64,000 nucleotides of DNA from JADZEM01 sp046328125. Lineage in GTDB: Bacteria; Chloroflexota; UBA6077; JACCZL01. Position 1 is the first letter of the stretch, and the number at the start of each line of letters is the position of its first letter. Below, in pieces: positions 15,385-22,616 of this stretch. A program made the position numbers and the translations under genes. Under the pieces are notes generated by a model. That model was not told the DNA's origin and made no database searches. It saw only the letters and a program-made list of their open reading frames with translations. The stretch is from positions 124,001 through 188,000 of the forward strand of contig JAXLXF010000009.1 in the NCBI GenBank assembly GCA_046328125.1, read 5' to 3'.

Positions 15385-18300
15385 GTGCCGGTCGATCATC
15401 GGGAGCGGACGTTCGAGGCGGCGATAGAAGACAGCCTCCTGACCGACGGCGGGTATCAGCGCGCGACCAGTCAGGATTTCGACCGAGACCGCTGCCTCGA
15501 TCCCGGGCCATTGCTGGCGTTCGTCCAGCAGACGCAGCCGACCGTCTGGCGGCAGATCGCGCAGTTCTACGGCGGACGGGCCGAGCCGGCGCTGCTGGAC
15601 GACCTGACGAAGGCGCTGGACGGGCGGGGCAGCCTGGACGTGCTGCGGCACGGCTTCAAGTGCCTGGGCAAGCTGGTGAGGATCGCGGCGTTCAAGCCGG
15701 CCACGACGATGAACCCGGAGGCGGCGGCGCGGTACGCGGCGAACCGGCTGACGGTCACCCGGCAGCTGCGGTACAGCGTGAAGACGGGTGACTCGCTGGA
15801 CGTGGTGCTGAGCGTCAACGGCATCCCGGTGGTAACGCTCGAGTTGAAGAACGCGCTGAGCGGCCAGACGGCGGAGCACGCTAAGAAGCAGTACCGGGAG
15901 GACCGTGACCCGCGCGAGCCGATCTTCCAGTTCAAGCGGCGCACGCTGGTTCACTTCGCGGTGGACACCGACGCGGCCTGGATGACGACCCGGCTGGCCG
16001 GCGACGCGACGTTCTTCCTGCCGTTCAACCAGGGCGACCACGGCGGCGCCGGCAACTCGCTGAACCTCAACGGGTACAAGACGGCGTACCTGTGGGAAGA
16101 GGTGCTGGCGCGAGAGAGCCTGCTGGACGTCCTGGGGCGCTTCCTCCACCTGGAAGTAGACGAGAAGGTGGTGGACGGGCAGAAGGAGAAGCGCGAGTCG
16201 TTGATCTTCCCGCGCTACCACCAGCTGGACGTGGTGCGACGGCTGGAGCAGGACGCCCAGGAGCAGGGCGCGGGCCAGAACTACCTGATCCAGCACTCGG
16301 CGGGCAGCGGCAAGAGCAACTCGATTGCCTGGACGGCCCACCGGCTGGCGAGCCTGCACGACGCCGAGGACCGCAAGGTGTTCGACTCGGTCGTGGTGGT
16401 GACGGACCGGCGAGTGCTGGATCAGCAGCTCCAGGCGACGATCTACCAGTTCGAGCACAAGCAGGGCGTGGTCGAGAAGATCGAGCAGGACTCCGGACAA
16501 CTGGCGCGGGCACTCGAAACCGGCGTGCCGATCGTCATCACGACCCTCCAGAAGTTCCCGTTCGTGACCGACAAGGTGGCGGCGCTGCCGAAGCGCCGGT
16601 ACGCGGTGATCGTGGACGAGGCGCACAGCTCGCAGTCCGGCGAGGCGGCGATGGAGCTGAAAGGCGTACTGGCGGGCGCAGCCATCCGCGAGCGAGCGGC
16701 GGCGTACATGCTGGAGCAGGAGCCGGGTCTCCCCGACCACGAGGAAGAGATCGTCAAGGAGATGCTGAAGCGAGGACGCCAGGAGAACCTGAGCTTCTTC
16801 GCGTTCACGGCGACCCCGAAGGCGCGGACGCTGGAGGTGTTTGGGACACCCGACGCGAGCGGTGAGCCGCGGCCCTTCCACCTGTACTCGATGCGACAGG
16901 CGATCGAAGAGGGGTTCATCCTCGACGTGCTGAAGCACTACACGACGTACACGACGTACTTTCGGCTGGTGAAGCAGGCCGAGGAGGATCGACAGGTCGA
17001 GAAGAAGCCGGCCGCGAAGGCGCTGGCGCGGTTCCTGAGCTTCCATCCGCACAACCTGGCCCAGAAGACCGAGGTGATGGTCGAGCATTTCCAGACGTTC
17101 GCGCGGCACAAGATCGGGGCGCGGGCGAAGGCGATGGTGGTGACGGGAAGCCGGCTGCACGCGGTCCGGTACAAGCAGGAATTCGAGCGGTACCTGGCGA
17201 AGAAGGGGTACTCCGACATCCGGGTGCTGGTGGCGTTCTCGGGCGAAGTCTTCGACGAGAGCACGCAGAAGACGTACACCGAGCCGGGGATGAACGGCGG
17301 CATCCGTGAGAGCGAGCTGCCGGAGCGGTTCGCGAGCGACGATTTTCAGCTCTTGATCGTGGCGGAGAAGTACCAGACGGGGTTCGACCAGCCGCTGTTG
17401 CAGACGATGTACGTAGACACGCGGCTAGACGGGGTGCGGGCGGTCCAGACGTTGTCACGGCTGAACCGGACGCATCCTGGAAAAGACGACACGTTCGTGC
17501 TGGACTTCGTGAACGATGCGGAGACGATCCGGCTGGCGTTCAAGCCGTACTACGAGACGACGGAGTTGGAGAGTCGGGCCGATCCGAACCAGCTGTACCA
17601 GCTGCAGTCCGAGCTGGACGACGCGCAGGTGTATCACCTGGACGAGGTGGAAGCGTTCGCGCGGGTCTTCTTCACGGGCAAGGAGGGGCGGACAGAGGCC
17701 GAGGAGGCGCGGCTCCAGGCGCGGTTGCATCCGTACCTGAATGCGGCTGTCGATCGGTTCGGGGAGCTGGATCCGGCCGATCAAGACGAGTTTCGCAAGA
17801 AGCTGACCGCGTTCCGGAGCCTGTACGGCTTTCTCTCGCAGGTGATCCCGTACCAGGACTCGGATCTGGAGAAGCGGTACGCATACATTCGCTTCCTGCT
17901 TCAGAAGCTGCCACGTCGAGGCGCGGGCGAGGTGTACCGCTTCGACGACGACGTGGCGCTGAAGTATTACCGGCTGGAGAAGCTGAGCGAGGGAGAGATC
18001 GGGCTGCGGGACGGCGAGTCGGTGCCGGTAGCGGGGCCGACGGCGGTGGGGACGGGCGCGAGCCACGACGAGCAAGTGGAGCTGTCGCGGCTGATCGACT
18101 CGATCAACGAGCGTTTTGGGACGCAGTTTACGCTCTCGGACGAGCTGTTCTTCGAGCAGATTCGGACGGAGGCGTTGGCGGACGAGACGTTGCAGGCGGC
18201 GGCGCGAGCGAACTCGCTGGAGAGCTTCCGTTACGTCTTCGACCCCGCCCTGGAAGGGTACTTTGTGGACCGGATGGAGCAAAACCAGGAGCTGTTCGAC

Positions 18301-18414
18301 CGGATGATGGGCAACCAGGATCTAGCGGATCTGGTGACGCGACGGCTGCGGCAGGACGTCTACGAGCGCCTCCGGGGCGAGGGTGCGGGCGGTCAAGCGG
18401 CGCCGGGCCTTTAG
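15385..18414 (+). CDS. hsdR: Type I restriction-modification system, endonuclease/translocase subunit
   Basis: 1009 residues, GTG start. HsdR translocates DNA with ATP and cuts it far from the recognition site. The N-terminal nuclease has the PD-(D/E)xK pattern: D139, then TLELKN with E153 and K155. The motor follows: Walker A in HSAGSGKSNS (about 304-313), DEAH in VIVDEAHSS, motif III in FAFTATPKA, and later helicase motifs in IVAEKYQTGFDQP and QTLSRLNRTHPGK. The C-terminal helical region would bind the methylase core. Length is normal and no frameshift is seen. It is separated from hsdS by two toxin-antitoxin modules and a divergent small ORF, so it probably has its own promoter in 15280-15384. 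Confidence 0.96.
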   Translation: MPVDHRERTFEAAIEDSLLTDGGYQRATSQDFDRDRCLDPGPLLAFVQQTQPTVWRQIAQFYGGRAEPALLDDLTKALDGRGSLDVLRHGFKCLGKLVRIAAFKPATTMNPEAAARYAANRLTVTRQLRYSVKTGDSLDVVLSVNGIPVVTLELKNALSGQTAEHAKKQYREDRDPREPIFQFKRRTLVHFAVDTDAAWMTTRLAGDATFFLPFNQGDHGGAGNSLNLNGYKTAYLWEEVLARESLLDVLGRFLHLEVDEKVVDGQKEKRESLIFPRYHQLDVVRRLEQDAQEQGAGQNYLIQHSAGSGKSNSIAWTAHRLASLHDAEDRKVFDSVVVVTDRRVLDQQLQATIYQFEHKQGVVEKIEQDSGQLARALETGVPIVITTLQKFPFVTDKVAALPKRRYAVIVDEAHSSQSGEAAMELKGVLAGAAIRERAAAYMLEQEPGLPDHEEEIVKEMLKRGRQENLSFFAFTATPKARTLEVFGTPDASGEPRPFHLYSMRQAIEEGFILDVLKHYTTYTTYFRLVKQAEEDRQVEKKPAAKALARFLSFHPHNLAQKTEVMVEHFQTFARHKIGARAKAMVVTGSRLHAVRYKQEFERYLAKKGYSDIRVLVAFSGEVFDESTQKTYTEPGMNGGIRESELPERFASDDFQLLIVAEKYQTGFDQPLLQTMYVDTRLDGVRAVQTLSRLNRTHPGKDDTFVLDFVNDAETIRLAFKPYYETTELESRADPNQLYQLQSELDDAQVYHLDEVEAFARVFFTGKEGRTEAEEARLQARLHPYLNAAVDRFGELDPADQDEFRKKLTAFRSLYGFLSQVIPYQDSDLEKRYAYIRFLLQKLPRRGAGEVYRFDDDVALKYYRLEKLSEGEIGLRDGESVPVAGPTAVGTGASHDEQVELSRLIDSINERFGTQFTLSDELFFEQIRTEALADETLQAAARANSLESFRYVFDPALEGYFVDRMEQNQELFDRMMGNQDLADLVTRRLRQDVYERLRGEGAGGQAAPGL

Positions 18415-18634
18415 GTTGTGCCCATGTGCGGAGGTGGGTGGGGCAGCGGCGCCCGGTGACAGTAGAGGTAAGTAGCACCGGCGCCGCTGGGCCAGTGACG
18501 CTCCCGATCTGATGGCGCGCCGCGAAGCCTCATGCCTCACTGTGGGATATGGAGACGCACGATCGCGCCGCTGGCGAGTTATAAGCACTTCTATGCGGTT
18601 CCGGTTATAAGCCCGTAGAAGTGGGTAGAAGTCG

Positions 18635-19828
18635 CTAGAAGCTCGTGCTCACGATGGTGCCGCCTTTCATGACGAGGCGGAGGTCGTAGAGGGCGGCCGG
18701 GTCGAGGGTCGGGTCGGCGCCCACGGCGATCAGGTCGGCGTACTTGCCGGCTTCCAGGGTGCCTATCGAGCGGTCCATCCGCAGCGCCTCGGCGGCGATC
18801 CTGGTGGCGGACTGGATCGCCTCGTGCGGGGTCAGGCCGAGCCGGACCAGCAGCTCGATCTCGCGGCGGACCGAGTTGTGGGGCACCAGTGGTGCGCCCG
18901 TGTCTGTACCGGCCGCGATGCGTACGCCGGCCGTCTTCGCCAGCACGATGCTGCGCGCGCTCGCCTCAGCCATCATGCGGCCCTTGCGGACGTACTCCTC
19001 GTCGAAGGTCGGGCCGGGCTCGGCCTCGGCAACGTTGAAGAACCAGGCCAGCGTCGGGACCAGGAAGATGCCGTTACGGGCCATCTTCTCGGCCAGCTCG
19101 CGGGTCAGCTGGTTGCCGTGCTCGATGGTGTCCGCGCCGGCCTCGATGGCGGTGGCGATCCCTTGCTCGCCCTCGGCATGGATGGCGGCGACGCGGTGGG
19201 CCTTCCTCGCCTCGGCAACAGCCGCCTGGAGCTCGTCCAGCTCCAGTTGGGGCGACCACGGCTCGTCATGGTGGAGACCGTAGACGCCGCCCGTGGCCAG
19301 CATCTTGATGAGGTCGGCGCCCTCCTTCAACTGCTGGCGGGCAGCCTTTCTGGCCTCGTACGGGCCATCCACCTCCACGCCCATGCCGTTGCAGTGGCCG
19401 CCGGTCATGACGAGGGGAGCGCCACTCGCGAGGATGCGCGGGCCAGGCACGATGCCGCGCTCGACGGCGTCCCGCACCGCGAACGCGACGCCGTGCGGAC
19501 ACCCTACGTCGCGGACGGTGGTGGTGCCAGACTGAAGGGTGTCGGCGGCGTGGCGGACGGCGCGGACGGTCGCCATCGGGATCGACTCACGGGCGCGGAT
19601 CTCCTCCGGGTTTGGCTCGGCGCCGGCCCAGATCAGGTGGACGTGGGCGTCGATCAGGCCCGGCAGGATGGCAGCTTCCCCGAGGTCCGTGATCTCGGCG
19701 TCGGACGGCGCGGCGCTCGGCCCGACGACGTCCACGATCCACTCGCCGTCGATCAGCACGACGCCCGGGTGGACCGGTCCGCCGGTCCCATCGACGATCC
19801 AGCGCGCGCGGTACCCTCGGAGCGCCAT
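18635..19828 (-). CDS. Amidohydrolase family protein (imidazolonepropionase/Xaa-Pro dipeptidase-like)
   Basis: 397 residues; ATG at 19828 preceded by AGGAGGG. A metal-dependent TIM-barrel hydrolase: GLIDAHVHLIW supplies the HxH metal pair after strand 1, GADLIKMLATGG the likely carboxylated lysine, AIHAEGEQGI and TIEHGNQL further His ligands, and AAGTDTGAP the Asp after strand 8. N-terminal and C-terminal parts (KYADLIAVGADPTLDP) form the small beta domain. This subgroup hydrolyses cyclic amides or dipeptides; the substrate here is unknown. Single gene, convergent with hsdR. The 220-base gap before hsdR (18415-18634) holds no gene, only short direct repeats of GTTATAAG and GTAGAAGT near 18578-18640. 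Confidence 0.9.
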   Translation of the reverse strand: MALRGYRARWIVDGTGGPVHPGVVLIDGEWIVDVVGPSAAPSDAEITDLGEAAILPGLIDAHVHLIWAGAEPNPEEIRARESIPMATVRAVRHAADTLQSGTTTVRDVGCPHGVAFAVRDAVERGIVPGPRILASGAPLVMTGGHCNGMGVEVDGPYEARKAARQQLKEGADLIKMLATGGVYGLHHDEPWSPQLELDELQAAVAEARKAHRVAAIHAEGEQGIATAIEAGADTIEHGNQLTRELAEKMARNGIFLVPTLAWFFNVAEAEPGPTFDEEYVRKGRMMAEASARSIVLAKTAGVRIAAGTDTGAPLVPHNSVRREIELLVRLGLTPHEAIQSATRIAAEALRMDRSIGTLEAGKYADLIAVGADPTLDPAALYDLRLVMKGGTIVSTSF

Positions 19829-19998
19829 CCGGCACCCTCCTGTTCGTTCGGTCTGAGATACGGATTCTGACAGGATGGACAGGATTGTCAGGATGAACGG
19901 ATGCTGCTGAGCAGCCTGTCCCACTGGCCGCTGACGGAGCTGGGTCGATAGCCCGTCGACCGCCCGCATGGTACCCGACGCGGTAGAATCGGAGGGGC

Positions 19999-20256
19999 AT
20001 GTTCGAGTGGGACGACGACAACGAGGACCATATTGCTCGGCATGGCGTTGAAACGTGGGAAGCGGAAGATGCCATGAGCGATCGCCATCAAGCCCGGATT
20101 CCGGCCCACAGTGGACGGCGGGGGATTCTCGGTCGCACCCAGGATGGACGCCTTCTGGCAGTGTTTTTCGAGAGGCGGGGCAGTTGGGTACGGGTCGTGA
20201 CCGCCCGTGATGCTACCGCTACGGAGACGCGCTCGTATCGAAGGGCGAACAGATGA
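19999..20256 (+). CDS. BrnT-like toxin (DUF497)
   Basis: 85 residues. The opening MFEWDDDNEDHIARHGVETW and EAEDAM are the hallmark of BrnT/DUF497 proteins, RelE-fold ribonuclease toxins. The later RTQDGRLLAVFFERRGSWVR and VVTARDATATETRSYRR also fit: the family normally ends with an R-x-(A/S)-x3-E-R-x-x-Y-type motif. The toxin gene precedes its antitoxin, as usual for BrnTA, and the two overlap by four bases (ATGA). The sequence looks intact. Confidence 0.83.
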   Translation: MFEWDDDNEDHIARHGVETWEAEDAMSDRHQARIPAHSGRRGILGRTQDGRLLAVFFERRGSWVRVVTARDATATETRSYRRANR

Positions 20257-20573
20257 CTGAGCGAGAGCTGATTCCGCTGACATCGTACGATCAAGAGCCT
20301 GAAGGGATGACCGAAGCCGAAGCTCGGGAGTTCTGGGACACCCACGCGATAACCGAAGAGTACATCGCATCTGCTCCACCTGTGTCAGACGACGACTTCC
20401 CGCCGATCAGACCACCACGAAAGTGGGTGGCTCTTCATCTGAAGCGCGAGGTCTTCCAGCGAGCAAGGAAGCTCGCGCGGCGGCGCGGAGTTCGCGTGGA
20501 CGACCTTGTTGACTCGCTGGTCAGGCAGGCGCTGGCCGCCGAAGAGGAGCATGTCCACGCCACCGGCTCGTAG
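20253..20573 (+). CDS. Antitoxin partner (CopG/BrnA-like ribbon-helix-helix)
   Basis: 106 residues beginning in the stop codon of the BrnT-like gene. The N-terminal part is acidic (GMTEAEAREFWDTHAITEEY), the segment that normally binds and masks the toxin. The C-terminal part, KWVALHLKREVFQRARKLAR followed by RRGVRVDDLVDSLVRQAL, has the ribbon-helix-helix pattern of CopG-type DNA-binding antitoxins. It likely represses its own operon with the toxin. No operator was identified in the short upstream region. Confidence 0.8.
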   Translation: MTERELIPLTSYDQEPEGMTEAEAREFWDTHAITEEYIASAPPVSDDDFPPIRPPRKWVALHLKREVFQRARKLARRRGVRVDDLVDSLVRQALAAEEEHVHATGS

Positions 20574-20749
20574 CAGCGGCGCACAACGTGGTGTGAAATC
20601 GTGGTGACGACCGGCCCATGAGTGTGTGATGGAACGGTGGCCCCGCCCGAACCGTCTCATAAGGTGACCTCGTCGTCCGAAACTGGATGAGGTGAGCGCG
20701 GGCACGGGCCAGGAGCGTCCGGGATCCACCGCGCGGCGGGAGGGGCGTC

Positions 20750-21424
20750 GTGACGATTCGGTGGCAACGGGAGCTGCCTCAGTGGCTGCTCATCCTGGCG
20801 ATGTTCGCGGTCGCGGCGGCCACCTGGAGCAGCATGCCGGACCGGATTCCGGTCCACTGGAACATCACCGGCCAGGTGGACCGCTACGGCGGCAAGGCCG
20901 AGGGGCTGCTCGCGCTGCCGATCCTTGCGCTGGTGATATATCTCGTTCTGCTGCTCTCTCCGCGCCTCTTCCGCGCCACCGAGGCGCAGCTGGGCGGGGT
21001 CTACGTCGGCGTACGAATCGCGGTGCTGGTGTTCCTGGCCGTGCTCTACGGGCTGATCCTGCTCCAGGTCCGCAACGGCACGTTCGACATCGCGCCGGCG
21101 ATCATGACGCTGGTCGGACTGCTCTTCGTCGGGCTCGGCAGCGTGATGGGCCGGATGCGCCCGAACGCCATCATGGGGATTCGGACTCCCTGGACGCTCA
21201 GGAGCGAGGCATCGTGGGTGGCGTCCCAGCGGCTCGGCGGCTGGCTGTTCATCGCCAGCGGCGTGCTGTTCGTGGTGACCGGGCTGCTCGGTCAGCCGTG
21301 GCTGCTGCTGGTGACGGTCGCCGTGCTGTTCATCGGGACGATCTACCTGACGTGGTACGGCTACCGTGTCTTCCGCGACGACCCGAACCGGCTACCGCAG
21401 GGGCAGTCCCTGCTGTCGCGCTAG
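20750..21424 (+). CDS. SdpI-family membrane protein (DUF1648 plus SdpI domain)
   Basis: 224 residues, GTG start with GGGAGGGG upstream. Six hydrophobic segments. The first hairpin contains MPDRIPVHWNITGQVDRYGG, the DUF1648 signature, and the second half contains GSVMGRMRPNAIMGIRTPWT and LRSEASWVASQRLGGWLF, the SdpI signature. In Bacillus subtilis SdpI gives immunity to a peptide toxin and acts as a signal receptor, but most homologues, including those in Chloroflexota, are uncharacterised. Its TAG stop shares the palindrome CTAG with the stop of the convergent gene. Confidence 0.9.
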   Translation: MTIRWQRELPQWLLILAMFAVAAATWSSMPDRIPVHWNITGQVDRYGGKAEGLLALPILALVIYLVLLLSPRLFRATEAQLGGVYVGVRIAVLVFLAVLYGLILLQVRNGTFDIAPAIMTLVGLLFVGLGSVMGRMRPNAIMGIRTPWTLRSEASWVASQRLGGWLFIASGVLFVVTGLLGQPWLLLVTVAVLFIGTIYLTWYGYRVFRDDPNRLPQGQSLLSR

Positions 21425-22401
21425 CACTGCCAGTCCGTCGCGTAGAGGGCGGCCGGGACTTCCTCGCCGACCGTCAGCAGGTCGTTGCTGTTGAGCTTGA
21501 ACGTGATCCCCTCGCCCTTGACCCCGTCCGAGAGCGGAAAGGTGCGCGGCTCCTGCCAGTCGACGTCGGCGAGCGACTTACCGGCCGGCACGTCGTAGCG
21601 GAGGATGCCAGCGTAGGTGCGCAGGGCGACGTGCGTCCCGTCTGACGAGACCGTGCCGTCCGTGACCAGCTTGTTGGCGACGTCTCGAGTGCGGACGTCC
21701 AGCACGTCCAGGAAGTCGGCGAGCATGGTGGCGCCCGGGTCGAGCGGCAGCGGCAAGCGATAGATCAGGGTGATGCCGTTCGGCTGCTTCGTGAAGAGCA
21801 TGGTCTCGCCGGTCTTCGGGTGGACCAGCATCGCCTCAGTGTTGTGGTTGGCGACCGGATAGACGAAGCGGAGCGGGGTGGCCGGCGCGGTCTCGCGGAC
21901 CGTCATGTCGCCCGGTGGGCCGGGCTCCGGCTCCGGGACGCGGTAGATGACCATCTCGCGGCGGCGCAGGTCGTTGTTGCCGACATCGCCGACGAACAAG
22001 GCGAAGCCGTCCGCGCCGTCCGGCCCCAGCTGCATCGCTTCCCAGTCCACGTTCGAGGCGCCGCTCACGCGGAACACCCCGCGCGACTGCCCGTCCTGGT
22101 CGACGGCGTAGATCAACGGCGCGTTTTTGGCGTCGTTGAGGGTCCAGTAGATGCCGGGCCACTGCTGGCTCGCGACCAGCGCAGACGCCTCGTGAATGGC
22201 GGTATCGCGGATCTGAGCCACCCGATGCGTCGCGCCATACTGGCAGGTCGCCTGGGCGGCCACGATCTGGATCGGGGCGAACGCGAGCACGACTGCGAGC
22301 ACGCTCAGGATCGCGACGGCCAGACGATGAACGATCACTAGCGCCCCCCGGTAGCGGTGCACCGGCTCGGCGTGGCCGGCCGACTCCGACTGTTCTGTCA
22401 T
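21421..22401 (-). CDS. Secreted propeller-like protein, unknown function
   Basis: 326 residues from the ATG at 22401. A hydrophobic segment at about residues 20-49 ending in IVAAQATCQ is a signal peptide or anchor. The rest looks like a beta-propeller: repeated strands such as WPGIYWTLNDAKNAPLIYAV, GFALFVGDVGNNDLRRREMV and EAMLVHPKTGETMLFTKQP, with aspartates in GDVGNND that could bind a metal. It resembles proteins of the SdiA-regulated/esterase-like propeller type, but I cannot assign an enzyme activity. It is convergent with the SdpI gene and divergent from the Kelch gene. Confidence 0.72.
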   Translation of the reverse strand: MTEQSESAGHAEPVHRYRGALVIVHRLAVAILSVLAVVLAFAPIQIVAAQATCQYGATHRVAQIRDTAIHEASALVASQQWPGIYWTLNDAKNAPLIYAVDQDGQSRGVFRVSGASNVDWEAMQLGPDGADGFALFVGDVGNNDLRRREMVIYRVPEPEPGPPGDMTVRETAPATPLRFVYPVANHNTEAMLVHPKTGETMLFTKQPNGITLIYRLPLPLDPGATMLADFLDVLDVRTRDVANKLVTDGTVSSDGTHVALRTYAGILRYDVPAGKSLADVDWQEPRTFPLSDGVKGEGITFKLNSNDLLTVGEEVPAALYATDWQC

Positions 22402-22616
22402 GCAACGGTAGTATGCGCGCCGGTGGGACGGGGTATTCGGGCGGTTGAGACGCGGTGACGGCCAGCAGGAGACCGTGGGGGACATGCAGAAGGAGCCGCC
22501 ATGAGCTCGCCGGCTGCTATGTCGCTTCTGTGAGACGGCACCAGGAGTTGCCAGCACGCATGAAAGCGAGTATCCTCGCGCTGGCGCACCAATGACGGGC
22601 GTTGCGGGAGTGAGCG

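Noticed and set aside
15280..17160. Upstream extension of the small minus-strand ORF at 15100-15279
   Set aside because: This part is antisense to hsdR and His/Arg-rich; only the last 59 codons, outside hsdR, look like a protein.
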